Position numbers and translations under genes: made by a program
Part shown: in pieces, positions 11,286 through 22,681 of the stretch
Numbering within the stretch: position 1 is the stretch's first letter
How the letters are laid out: each line of letters opens with the position of its first letter
The notes under the pieces: model-generated
Database searches by the model: none
What the model was told of the DNA's origin: nothing
Seen by the model: the letters and a program-made list of their open reading frames with translations, nothing else
Assembly: GCA_022497145.1 (NCBI GenBank)
Contig: MU385866.1
Location: 466,087 to 530,086 of the forward strand
Direction: 5' to 3'
Length of the DNA: 64,000 nt
Source of the DNA: Rostrohypoxylon terebratum
Lineage: Eukaryota; Ascomycota; Sordariomycetes; Xylariales; Hypoxylaceae

Positions 11286-13662
11286 GGCTGTCATTTGATG
11301 ATGATTCCTTGTGGGTTAAGGAACCGTTGGAACGAGTAGTAGGGGTCTCCGGAATAGTCCCCTTGAATCCTGTGGCAGTGGCAAACACTACTGGGAAAAA
11401 GGCGGTGATTCCTTGCGGAGCAGAGTGAGACTGGTTTCTCAACTGATCTGTTGTTATACAGTCTGTTCTTCTGTCGACAAGTCGTTGTACAGAGGCGATC
11501 CCTGGATAGAGATAAAACAACCGGCAAGCTTCAAACACGGCCTGAATGGGTACTGGGTACTGGTACTGATTTGAGAGATCCTGTGTGGGTAACTGGATAA
11601 CAACTGTAAAAGCTGCGGAGCAGTGGTAAAATGTCTTGAGTATAGCAACGAAAAATAAGCCACGGGTTCGGTTGAGAGTTGGTGATAATGGTGATAATGG
11701 GTCTCGGTTGGGCAGAAACGTCAGTGCTTTGGGCTGGAAAATAGGAGTGAAGAATGGATGTTGGGCAGAGAGAGGGGACATTCGGGTTTTATTGTGTGCC
11801 ATAGGGAAGAATTGTGGATGGGGTGTAGGACCAGGTTGGCCAACGCACACGATGAGAAGAGATGAGAGAGGATGACACGATGCCAGGGTGTCGTGCTTGA
11901 CGCGATGCAGTTGGCTGGGACGAAAGCCATCGTTGGCTTGTCGTTGGCTGTCGTTGGTCGGATTTGCTTGCTTGTGTCTGGTTGTGTCTGGCTGTGTGGG
12001 AATTGTGAAAAGAAGAAGCAGGGAAGATTCCAAGGAAGAGCAGCATTGCTATCGACCCCGCTCTACAGCTGGACCCACAAAAGGTCCACACTAGGCCCGC
12101 ACGAGGTCCACACTATGCCCACGTTCGACCCATCAGATACATTCACAGAGTTCCACAGAGACCCGTAGGTGACCCGCTAGAGACCCGCTAGAGACCCGCC
12201 AAGGTCCCACCTTACCAAGATTAATTGGTCTAAGGTTGATCTAAGTGTCTAGGAGATACCTTCCATTGGGTGAATGATGAATCTATCGAGCAAGTAAAAC
12301 GCGCCTGGCTGTTTTGACTTAGTCTTGCCTGGTTTTTGACTGGTCGAGCTCTGCTGCAGTCGCCAAAACCGCTAACTAATAACCATCAATAATTTCCCCT
12401 CACTTTCCTCTCTCATCCACCTACAAAATGTGCTGGCCATCTTCAGCTGCAATCGTCATAGGCTCACTTGGCTCGGCCCGTAACCATGTGGATACGACGA
12501 AAGTTGTCGACAGCCTATTGAGTCTTATTGAGTCCTACTGAGTCTATCATCATGCAGCGTGACGACTTCAACGAGGGGTTTCCGGTCGCTGCGGTAGGCC
12601 AACGCATCGAGGCGTAACAAATCTCATCAAATCGTATCATCATCCCTCTACGAGTCTTCGACAGCCTGCGACAGCCCGCGACATCCCTTGCGGGAGTCGC
12701 GGAAATTTGTGAGATATTCTTTCAGTATTCTTAAACCTCTCATTGCCAACGCGAAATCACCTGTCCTTTTCATCGAACTCTCGGCGGCCGTTAATTGACC
12801 CCGATTGTCGGTGTAATTACTCCTTTTCGAGCTCAGCTATCTGATCTATCGACGTTGCAAATGAGCGGTGAACGACAAGATACATACGACGTGCGTCTTG
12901 CCTTACATCTTACATTAGATACCTAGGTACGGTATCAGATGGCTGTTAAAGTGCTTCGATAATTGGCGCCAAAATAAACCTCCTGACTTTCCGTGTGTCA
13001 CGATTTGACAATTGCGAGCCAATCCCTTGGTAGATGATTGATTTGCTGTCTGCCGGCTTGCTGCTAACCTGCTGCTGGGCCTGCTGCTGGCTTCGCTGGT
13101 CACTGACCTGCCAGCCTGCCTGACCTAGCCGCGCTGACAAGTGGTCGGCCACACGTTACGCATCGCCCGGACGAAGTGGTGAAATAATTTTTTCATCTGC
13201 CACCTCCCTTCCCCCACCTGTGCAGTAGTTATGCAGGACTGCCGGATTTCCTCTTCTGAGCCTCTTACTATGAGTCTCTATTAACTGTCGTTATCAGCGG
13301 CGGAGGCGGCAGGAAGAGAAAAAACATCGGGAGAACGAAATGTTTCTCTGATTTGGCTGTCGTGTGGTGTAGCACAAAAGAGGCTCAATCTCGCCCAAAC
13401 GCCTATTAGATAACCTGTTTTGGGACTCCGGATTTCCGAACTACCGTGATTTCAATGGACTCCAATTCCGCGTCGCCAGTATAGCTTCATTCAGCTACAC
13501 AGCAGTATCGTAACGTACGGACTCCTCACGGGTATCACCATGTATTCGATCCCAATCCAATCCAATCCAATCCAGGGATAACACTATTTACAGTACCATT
13601 CCGGTAATACATTATATACAGATATGTACAGGCCAAAGCCAGCCAGCCCCATGAGCCGACAT
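11286..13662. other. Upstream region of the C2H2 gene, no further gene seen
   Basis: It contains the 5' leader and promoter of the C2H2 gene and the 3' flank of the next minus-strand gene. A 380-codon minus frame (10891-12033) overlaps exon 1 in another frame but has no domain and a low-complexity composition, so I treat it as chance. CT-rich stretches around 12400 and a CCAAT pentamer array near 13550 are the only structures noted. Confidence 0.5.
13551..13574. repeat. Tandem CCAAT pentamer repeat
   Basis: Four consecutive CCAAT units in a (CCAAT)n pentanucleotide array. CCAAT is the binding core of the fungal HAP complex, but the array lies just beyond the 3' end of a minus-strand gene, so a plain microsatellite is the simpler reading. 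Confidence 0.75.
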
Positions 13663-15638
13663 TTATTCGCCGTGCCACTCAAAGCATCTCTTCTTGTCTC
13701 CCCAGATTGCTTGTTCCCATACAGCCTTCAACTCCATCTCTCCGTCAAAGTCGTCCTCCCAAGCAAAGAGCATCAAGATCGACTTAGCAGCTTCCCAGTT
13801 CTTTAACTTCAACATCTGGCTCACGAGGTTTATCTTCTCAAGGTACACATCTCGCATCACTTTCATCTGACTCTCTTCGAGATCGTCACTTGTCTTAGCA
13901 GCCATTGTGGCACATGCCCCAAACATTACGGACCAGAACCAAAGCGATTGGCTATATTGTCCCTTCTGCATCGGTACCTCTGTGCGGCAGACATCTGCCA
14001 GCAATTGCTCGATGAACCAGTTAAGTATGAAGGAATCGACGCAGCCTTCCCGCATTATCACGTAGAGGTAGAAGTAACAGGCTATGAAGCCCGACCTACT
14101 GGAGTCCACTGATCTGAGGGGGCTTAGGACGTTGCTATCGCTCGCCCGAGGATGAGGGGCTTTCCTCGCCAAGATTTCGGACAGCGGCTCGCTCGAATCG
14201 TACGAGTCGCCCAGTATGTACAGACTATAGATCGGTCGAAGTGCAACTCGCAGCAACGATATGATCATTGACTGATGTACGAAGTCCGTTCTACTGATAT
14301 CTAGGATGTCCCAGACGGGGCGACTAGAGACGCTCCTTGCTGCCCTACGAAGAGACCGTTAGCCTTCATTAGGCAGACAAGCACATCAAGACAGGGATGG
14401 GCGTTGCACGCACATTAAGATCATTCGTTGAAGCAGGCCCATCTTCCTGGGTCGTCTGTCTTCGCCTTGCAATTCCTTTATTTTCGCTAGCCCCCGTAAA
14501 TGAGATGAGACAGCATCAACGGACCCCAAGGAGTTCTAGCAACGGTTAGGGTTAGTAGGCGGACAGCCGGGCATTTTTGGGTCTTGGGGGTCTTGGGTGA
14601 CGCGTACCTCGACCAAAGCGAGGGTCGAAACGGCAGCAATCGTGCCATCGTGGACAGCCGCGTCCGGATGCCTTAACTGATCGGTCACAAATCGTATTGC
14701 CTGCAGCTTGTGGTAGAGGTAAGGGACTCGAAAATGCTCGACATCGCCGGTGGACCAAGCCCAGTGCAGGGCTGTCATTAACAACGCAGCATGGAGGAAT
14801 CCCGGATGTGACAAGGCTTTGTGGACGCTAGGTATCTGCAAGTTAGGCCAAGTCTCTCGAGGGTTAAACCGCCCCACAGCCACGACTGTGATCGTCTACT
14901 CACATAAACGAATTTGCATCTCTCTCGACACGAGTGGTGTATAGCACTTTTGTGTTTGTGACTGGGCGACGATAATTCGTTAGTATCCCGTCACATGTCG
15001 TCGCCCAACGTAACCGGCCTCACTTACAGAGCTGAAACAACGATCGTGACCTGTGGGGTACGTCGTACGAAGTCCCTAGGAATGGGTCTCTTGGGGTAGC
15101 GTCTACCAAGCGTAGAATTGGCTCGGTAGAGTCGTGAGGCTCCCTAGATCCGGATCTGCATTCGGCTTCCGTAGTATTGGACTCCGAGTCTCCGTCCGGA
15201 TAGCCACAGTCTCCACCATGTCGAAGACAGTATGTGCTACGGGCATTGTCAGCCTCACCGAAACACGTTTCTGGGATACGTTTTTGTCGATGGAACAACA
15301 GGGAGGGCGAGCAGAAAAATAGACTAATTCAGATAGGCGCAGATGAAGCAATCTGCCGAACAAGGCAAGGAGGTAACGTATGTAACACGAACTTGGTTTG
15401 CGTCGGGCACCAATCGCCTGTGCAAAAAACAAAAGAAAAATTCGGCAGCGTGCTTCGTATACACTCACTCAGACGCAACCCGCATCGGCTCACGGAGTCA
15501 CATTTCGGCGACTTACCAAAGAGGTCTTCGCTCGTCGCACCGGATGTGCTTAGCTTTGCACGTGGAACAGCCGTTCCTCGACCTTCGATGAAATTTGCGT
15601 TGACGCTGACGCTGGGTTGCTGGAGCTGATTCAGCCAT
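13663..15638 (-). CDS. Zn2Cys6 fungal-specific transcription factor, about 470 aa
   Basis: Six proposed exons: 15638-15517, 15236-15028, 14961-14904, 14827-14608, 14535-14414 and 14344-13663, totalling 1,413 nt (470 aa). Exons 1 and 2 join to make a perfect binuclear zinc cluster, C-x2-C-x6-C-x6-C-x2-C-x6-C, in RNGCSTCKAKHIRC...PLCTYCLRHGGDCGYP at residues ~25-55. Exons 4-6 code for the helical fungal-specific regulatory domain (Fungal_trans_2 type), including KALSHPGFLHAALLMTALHW and HLRGLAKIKELQGEDRR. Intron 2 has a perfect TACTAAC branch site. The exon 3/4 join is the least certain: only the TAG acceptor ending at 14828 keeps the frame, although a better-looking CAG lies 8 nt earlier. The N-terminal cluster suggests sterol-uptake/Upc2-like architecture, but no target can be named. 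Confidence 0.8.
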
Positions 15639-18600
15639 AGAGGTATGTAATAGATGCATCTGATATTCGAGATTCGTAAGCAGCGCTATATCTCGATTTT
15701 AAGCCGTACCACGATAGAAAGGAACATATGCGGCTTTCGAGGGCGTAATCTTCTGACCTCTTCACATCTCATTATATTAGCAATGAACTGCTTCAGGCAG
15801 ACGAATTTCTTACCCCTGGTAACCACGCGATGATTTCATTGAACCATTCTTGGTCGAATCCTACCCTTCTGTGGCATTGTATGCTTGAAAAGCCCCACCG
15901 TCATCATCCAGCGGCGACTCAAGCGAACCGATTCGACCAGGGTCGGCCAAGCTTAATAAACATTTCCGGCTTCAACGGTTGGATCCTTGATTGTCCCCAA
16001 CACATGCCTGTCAGATTGTGATGAACTCTCAGCTCACCGGCTGGATGGCGGGACGATAGGACAAGAGCTAAGTAAGTGCATAATGAATAATTATTCCACG
16101 ACACACCACACCACACCGCACCGCACCGCGCACACTCAATTCTCTTGCAGGTTCCCCTCTATTATTAAATACGAAAATAGCGACAGTGACCGCCATCTAT
16201 TATATACAATACATTCATTACATTCGAGCATCCAACCAATGTCAACCGCGAGCTTCCGGAACTTATTAATAGAACTAGAGATCTGTGCTAATACTGACTC
16301 CCCGTTCCGTCGGGAGGAGGCATAAGGCAGACACTTTCCACAATTCCACGATTCCACAATTCCACATTATGTGGGACTCATCCCAAGCGTTCCATATCTC
16401 GATTGGCAGGATCCTCTAATTGATACAAAGTCGAGGTTCCGTAATAGGGCTAGCATGAGACACTACGATCCTCGAAACAACATAAGCAGCACGAGCTGAA
16501 AAGTCGAGATGGGAAACGCGTAACATTCGCTTTAGCACTGCTACATTAAGTTGCAATACTATTACATGGGACCCATACAAGCTTAGGAATCAGAGGAAAA
16601 AGAGACTTCTGACTTATAGATCTGTTCATAACTTCATCTCTTGTATTGTCAGGAGTACAAAAAATCCGCTTTCGTCTTAGTGCCGAGATTCCGAGAATCT
16701 CATGCATACCTAGGACCTGGGCACCTATTTAATCACATAATTATCACTTCTTCTCTGGTTTCCGATACGCCGTATTATTTGAAGCGTCAACGAGGTTCTA
16801 AATTTATGGCGACAGTAAGGACATCGCGGATGTTTCTATTAGCAGGGCTTGGCTATACCTACCTAGGTCCGAGGTAGTCAGCTAGTCTGAGTTCGGCACA
16901 CTTGTCCTATTTATTGTCTACATAGTAAAGGACATCCAACCCGTTCTAGCTAATGGTGTGTCGCCCGATTTACGGATTGGAAGCTTGATCATGTTATTGT
17001 TCGTCCCAACTCAAGATGTCACCACGTGTGAGCAGGCATGTTTCTGCATCATCAGCATCATTACTACCGAACTATGGACCAACCATTCGAAAATACCCGA
17101 CTGCCCGTCATGATTACGCGCTTCATCTTACTCACTTCTAGAATCGATGCTACTCTTAATACCTTATTCATTGTCAGGGGTTTCGTATAGGAGATCGAGA
17201 GCCTCTTATAATATGGATCGGTTGACGTTCGCAAATGGTGGCAGATTGATAGACTTTCGAGCAACGCCGATTCTGCGACAAATGGCCAGACAGTTTCAAG
17301 ACCTCCTTGTGCTTGTCTATTGCCTAGACCTTCCATCGAGCTGACACAGCCCCAACTTAAGATCCGCGCTTCCAAGATGCCATTGGCGTCGACATGGTCA
17401 CGTTGCTTATCACATGCTATAATCTCACACTCCTGGAAGTCTACGCCTCAAACATGCCTTAAATCGAAGCCATATATACCTCCAGGACTGTTTGTCGACG
17501 TTCTGGCCGAGTGCATCCCCAATGCCCCAATGCCGCGATCAAGGCAACGGATGCTCCCTTAAGTATACTCGCATGCGCACATAGCACCCACACACCCTTT
17601 CGAGATGCAAGAAACCGTTTTATTGATTCGTCCTACATACTATGGTGCTAGTAAGTTGACGGAAGTTGACGACGAAGAAATCCCAAAATACTACCGTGTA
17701 TATCGCACCATACACCATACACCATACACCATACACCATCCGGCGACCTCGAGTAGGAGATATCCGACCAACAATTGGAGTAGCACACCCCCTATATACC
17801 CCCTATACTCAATTGACTTTGGCCAGACTGCCAGAGAGATACACATCCGTATGAAGGTTCCAAAGGATTCATAGATGATAGTGTCATTTATCATGGCACA
17901 AGCTTCCAAGGTTATCCAAACGAGGTACCAGCAGAGAGGTATAGCACGATAGGTATGTATATACATGTATGTATGACATATGTACCTACCTAATGTACGA
18001 CAACATTGAATCTTGAAATGGAATGTGTAACTAGTCCCCAGTCACTTCCATCATGTCTCCATCAACTCCATTAACCTTTGGAACCTAACCTTTATTCTAG
18101 ATCACACACTAAGCGGGTCCTAGAACTTTGATTTTTTTTTTCTTTCAAAAAAAAAAAAAAGCAGGTGCAGCGGTCTAAATTTTAAGCTTAATTATATCCT
18201 TCTCTTCGAGAAGTCGAACGATTTCGATCGATCTAAAATCAACAACTTAAAGAGAAAGAAAAACGTAGCCCAATTGACCTCAGTTCAATCCCTATACGCC
18301 AATATTCCCGTACCTAGTAGGATCTAGCGATCGCTAGGGCGTAGTTCAAGACGCCTAAAATCATCACGATATGCACAATACAGTAGGTACCTACTTATCT
18401 CCAGGGCTATTACCTAGTACCTATTTTAGGGGTAGGAATGGGTTCCGAATACGTGGTAACTAGGTAGTCGGCGAACCATCCCACACATGCTCTCATACAA
18501 CGTAGTGAGGTCGTCTCGCACACGTCGACATTCCCACTACCTTACCTACCTTGCTTTTCGGTTGGTGGTTTCTTTTCTTTTCCTCTTTTTCCTTTTTCCT

Positions 18601-19903
18601 TCGCTCCCGGTCCTTCAAGTCTCTCTACGAACTATAGTACATCGATGGACACTGGACGAGAATGCTCCGGGCAGCAACGTACCGTACCTGCACATAGGGT
18701 TGGGCTTCGTCCCTCGTGCAACGTTTTTCTGCCCAATCTAATCGGATAGTCAGCCCTGATGGGTCACCGCTATTCGTCCGCCAGGTCTTACCCTGCAATA
18801 ATCTACACTATTACCCCCCTTCGGAGGCTGCAAGAGGCTGCAATCTTTGGGCAACAAGACGACAAGCAGGAACAAAAAAGGCCTCTTAGCTTCTGAGCTT
18901 TAGGGTGCCCAATGGTGCCCTACCGTGATTGGGCTGCAACATCCAATTACGGCTTTGCTTCTATCCCGCTACTTTCAGTGGGTAATTATCGCCGTCGTTT
19001 GGAGAGGGTCGTCTCGGTTCAACATCATGCACTATAGGCAGGGTGTTCCTGGACATCTGCAGTAACTGCAGTAACTCTTTTCGAACCGCCATCTGTCTTA
19101 CGCCTTTGATCGAACCGCTTCGCTGGTCGATCTTGACTGATTTGAGTTTAACGACTCATCCAGCCCCGTCTCGAATCGGTGCCAGGCGCCCGAGAAGGCA
19201 TCTATACCCCCATCCCTAACTACATTCGCAACGCGTGAGGTCCGCCTTGGACCTACGTTACAGCCCCAGTCTGGAGTTTGAGTTAGAGCTGGGGCGAGGC
19301 CCTTGATACTGGATCTGGGGAGTGCCTTGCTCTCGGCGCGGCTCGTCATCTCAAAGTCACTACTATTTACTTGTCCACAGTGGCAAATTCCCTTATTGAT
19401 TCTATCATACAATAAAAGTGCTCCCATCTCGGTTCACAAATCTCGAAAGCAAGATTCAATCCCAAGGGCTTGCCTTCTCTGGATCAAGGTGAAGATATCC
19501 CATATCTGCTGCCTCAAAAAAAAAGGTTCCATCTATATTGGAGCATGCAATATTTCCTTCACACCCGGGCTTATGTTGTCCTCCCGAGGTTACTACCAAA
19601 TCCGCCGAGCCACTTGACTTCCCTTTCTTTTCCCGGTCAGCAGCGCGCAATCGCGATCCACCGCTCCCAAATCGAGCCAGTTTCTCCTGCAGAGGACATC
19701 GACCGTGGACCCAAGGGAACCAAACTTTAGGTTTTTAGAACAGAAACAGTGCCTTCCGGGGTCCCTACTCTGGAAAGCCAGGTGTACATCGCCAGAGTAT
19801 TGACTTTTACGGGAACCAGTGCGGTTCTTATTTTATCCCACATCTTCCTCCGTCCTGCCGGCCGTATTTTTTTTCTTTGTTTTCCCAAAGAAGTTGTAAA
19901 GCC
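15639..19903. other. 4.3 kb gene-poor, low-complexity stretch
   Basis: No frame over ~112 codons and none with a recognisable domain. It holds a 7-mer minisatellite (17706-17739), a T-run/A-run inverted pair around 18130-18164 that could fold as a hairpin, several ACCTAGG-type patches (for example 16858-16875) and CT-rich tracts. It may include long regulatory regions for the flanking genes. I see no transposon coding sequence or RNA gene. Confidence 0.5.
17706..17739. repeat. CACCATA heptanucleotide minisatellite
   Basis: Four perfect CACCATA units followed by a partial fifth (CACCAT), in tandem, within gene-poor DNA. Confidence 0.9.
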
Positions 19904-21074
19904 ATGGCCCAGCAAGAAATGATCTACAGAACTTCTGCCATGTCTCACGGATCCTGGAATTCCTCGCGCAGGTGCGATCATGAAACCAAGTCTTCCGGTC
20001 TATGTTGTTGCGGTCAAGCTGACATCCTTAAAGCGTCATCTACGATGACGGCTCATATCCAGGTAGCGGCCGTGAAAACGGATACCCAAACTCAAGGTAA
20101 GGGTGAATGAGAAATCCCCCCTCGTTTCGTAAACCACTGGGAATAACACTGGCTTCCGAAGTGTGATTTACTCGTCCGGGTCCGGTCCATCGTATAGTTC
20201 GCCGGCCAGCGTGTCGGTAGTGGGGACTAGTGGTCCAGTCGCGCGGCACCAGTCCGCTTACACAACAGCACCGGTCTACATCTCGAGAGCACAGTCCGGG
20301 CCATACGGAAGCACTTCCGGGGCAGCGTACGGTTCGTATACTAGCACGAGCTCGCAGGGTTGGGATGCTCCAGACAGATACTCTCCGACGGATTCCGTTG
20401 ATGATATCATCACATCTCCCGGTTTGTCGGATTACACCTTGGATAACAGTGGCGGGGGTGCCGCATCAGTAGGAAAATCAAAGAACAGTGGGAAAAGCCG
20501 TCCCCAGAGGCGGCCGTCCAACAGGGATGAGTTCGACGGGCCGCATCAGTTTCTAGCGAGACCTCCGCCGGATTATGTGGCCATGCAGGAGAGGGAGCTG
20601 CCGCATCTCCCGACGAACCTATTGGTGCAAGAGCAGGATAGTGTCCTGACGCAAGTCAACGATCGACTCTCGCAGTGCGCGTTCGACTTTGTTGCCAAAT
20701 ACCAATTCCCAATCCCCCTCACTCAGGATATGAGGCCCGTCGAGAGGCCCCAGGACAGGGAGTGGACCGAATGGGTTTACTTACTAAAGCGTCTCGCGAC
20801 GAAGAGGAGGATACCCGCCCGGGTACTATATAACGGACAGATCAAGCAATTTGTGACTATCCTGGAAAACTCTTTGGAAATGCGTCATGCTGCGAAGCAT
20901 CAGTCGCGCCCCTTGAAGGATGACCGTAACATCCTCCAACTAATCAGTGCCGGTATCCAGGTTGCGAAGATCCTTAAGGACGCAGCCGCGATGGACTACT
21001 TGGACAGACTATACGTTTTAACCGAACAACAGATTCAGGAACGCAGTGCTGCAGCGTCGGCACGATTCCGCTGA
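19904..21074 (+). CDS. Unrecognised 326-aa protein with Ser/Gly/Tyr-rich N terminus
   Basis: Two exons, 19904-19971 and 20162-21074. Exon 1 (MAQQEMIYRTSAMSHGSWNS) joins in phase at a GTGCGA donor to the large second exon, which has no ATG of its own at its 5' end; that is why the upstream exon is included. Residues ~25-140 are Ser/Thr/Gly/Tyr-rich and disordered in appearance. Residues ~150-320 look folded and helical, containing PPPDYVAMQERELPHLPTNL, DREWTEWVYLLKRLATKRRI and a C-terminal LDRLYVLTEQQIQER helix. No catalytic motif, signal peptide or membrane segment was seen. The composition and the solid 303-codon second exon support a real gene, but I do not recognise the family and propose no function. 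Confidence 0.7.
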
Positions 21075-22681
21075 ACAAATATCATCGGCATCTTGGCCGA
21101 CGATGAAATCAACGTTTTTCCTCTCGAAGGCTTCTTCAGCTACCGAGACTGGCCCCGAGGGCATTGGGCAGCGCCTGGACCGCCCTCGCCCCGAATGATA
21201 TGTTAACAATGTATGAAGCCGCTTGAATGTGGGCAGAATGAATCACGACTTCCTTTTCTTTACCGTCTTCTTTCGACGACGTAGGTGGAGGGAGAGAGGC
21301 ATCGTTCGTATTTTGAGGCGCGATATGGTAATGTCTGGTACGGGTTTTTTGTGGAGCGAGTCGGATTCTGATGTTTGTTTTTTATGAGAGTGGGATAGAA
21401 CTTGTCTCATTTTCGAGCGAGCGAGCAAGCATGATGATGTATTGTTATGTTTTTTTTTCAAGATCTCCTAAAGACGTAATCCGGGTAGATGGGTTTTCTG
21501 GGGTACTTTCGATTGGGAGATCTACGTTTTCCGACGCTTTCGAGTGGTAGTTTTGGGCGGCCAGGTTAGACTTACCTTGGCGGGATTGGACAGATGGCAC
21601 TGTTGGGCATAAAGCACGAAGAACTTGGGTTGAAGAAATGCACATTATGTATCTGCGCCAGCCTCCGCCCAACCGTTCGAGATGTCCCAGGTGTCCCAGG
21701 TGTGTGTGAGCACAGCGCAGCGCAGCACAGCACAGCACAGCTCGGGCGCAAACACCCCCCCTAGTCCCCCGCAGTTGAGGATTGACAACCCCTACCAGCC
21801 TACCTATAATTCGCAGGGATTTCGAGGCTTTGGTGAGAGAGATGGCGATGACGTTCGATCTTATGAAAACTCGACAATGTTTGGTTATTATTACTACTAC
21901 TATACTCAAAATGGACTTGGTACTAATAGTCGTCGGCGCCGGATTAACATCTGAGGAAGTTATACCTATATCTAGTCTTTTACTACTACTACCTACCTAA
22001 TCTATTACCTAGAGTCCAAATTCGAAAAAGTCCGCATACTTCCGTCTCACCGTTCCACCGTTCCACCGTTGCCCTTTAAAGTGCCACAGGCTTCTCGAGC
22101 AACGATTGGCTATGATCTACACAGCCGTAGGATCAAGACCGAAGTCCAGAACGGGACTAGTGCGCTATTATCATATTATCACCTATGTATCATCGTAACA
22201 ATCCATCTTGGTGTCGGTCATCCAATCGAGCCTAGTTCCCTTGTGGCGGAGCCGTCCATCTCTGGCCCCTGGGAGACCTTTAAGCAGGCAAGGCCCCTCA
22301 GCTCGCGGCCGTCTTGGATGTTCCTGATAATGGAATTTCTGGGGGTTTGTAAGTTCCATCTGCGTCGGCCAATCCGTTACCGAGCGGCTTCGTTGGGAAA
22401 TCCCTATAGAACAAGCAACCTGGCAACCAAGAACTGTACCGGCGACGCCCGTTTCCATCATAAAAAATCCCGCTTCTGTTTGCTCGGCTAGCATTAAGTC
22501 GGTAGCACGAACCCACGAACAAACAGCCCTTCGGCATATATCGTGATCTTGAAGATAATTTCAAAGTACGATCGCGGTCGAGTCGGGAACTGCGATTCTA
22601 TTAATAAATGCTTAAATTTTTTGGGTTCTTACGCATACGCATTCTACTAAAAATTTCTTCACGATAGAATATATCGTCATC
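21075..22681. other. Intergenic region, no gene seen
   Basis: Lies between two plus-strand genes. It contains a CAGCA pentamer repeat and a TAC/TACTAC-rich tract near 21890-22000. A 154-codon minus frame (21445-21909) crosses the repeat and looks non-coding. Confidence 0.5.
21712..21742. repeat. CAGCA/CAGCG pentanucleotide repeat
   Basis: Tandem CAGCG and CAGCA units (about six) followed by GC-rich sequence; a simple microsatellite. Confidence 0.85.

Noticed and set aside
10891..12033. 380-codon minus-strand open frame over exon 1 of the C2H2 gene
   Set aside because: It overlaps the convincing first exon in another frame, has no domain and is of low-complexity Pro/Ser/His/Gln composition; taken as a chance frame in the 5' region.
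13551..13574. CCAAT array as a HAP-complex promoter
   Set aside because: It lies beyond the 3' end of the adjacent gene and is a perfect pentamer microsatellite, so slippage explains it.
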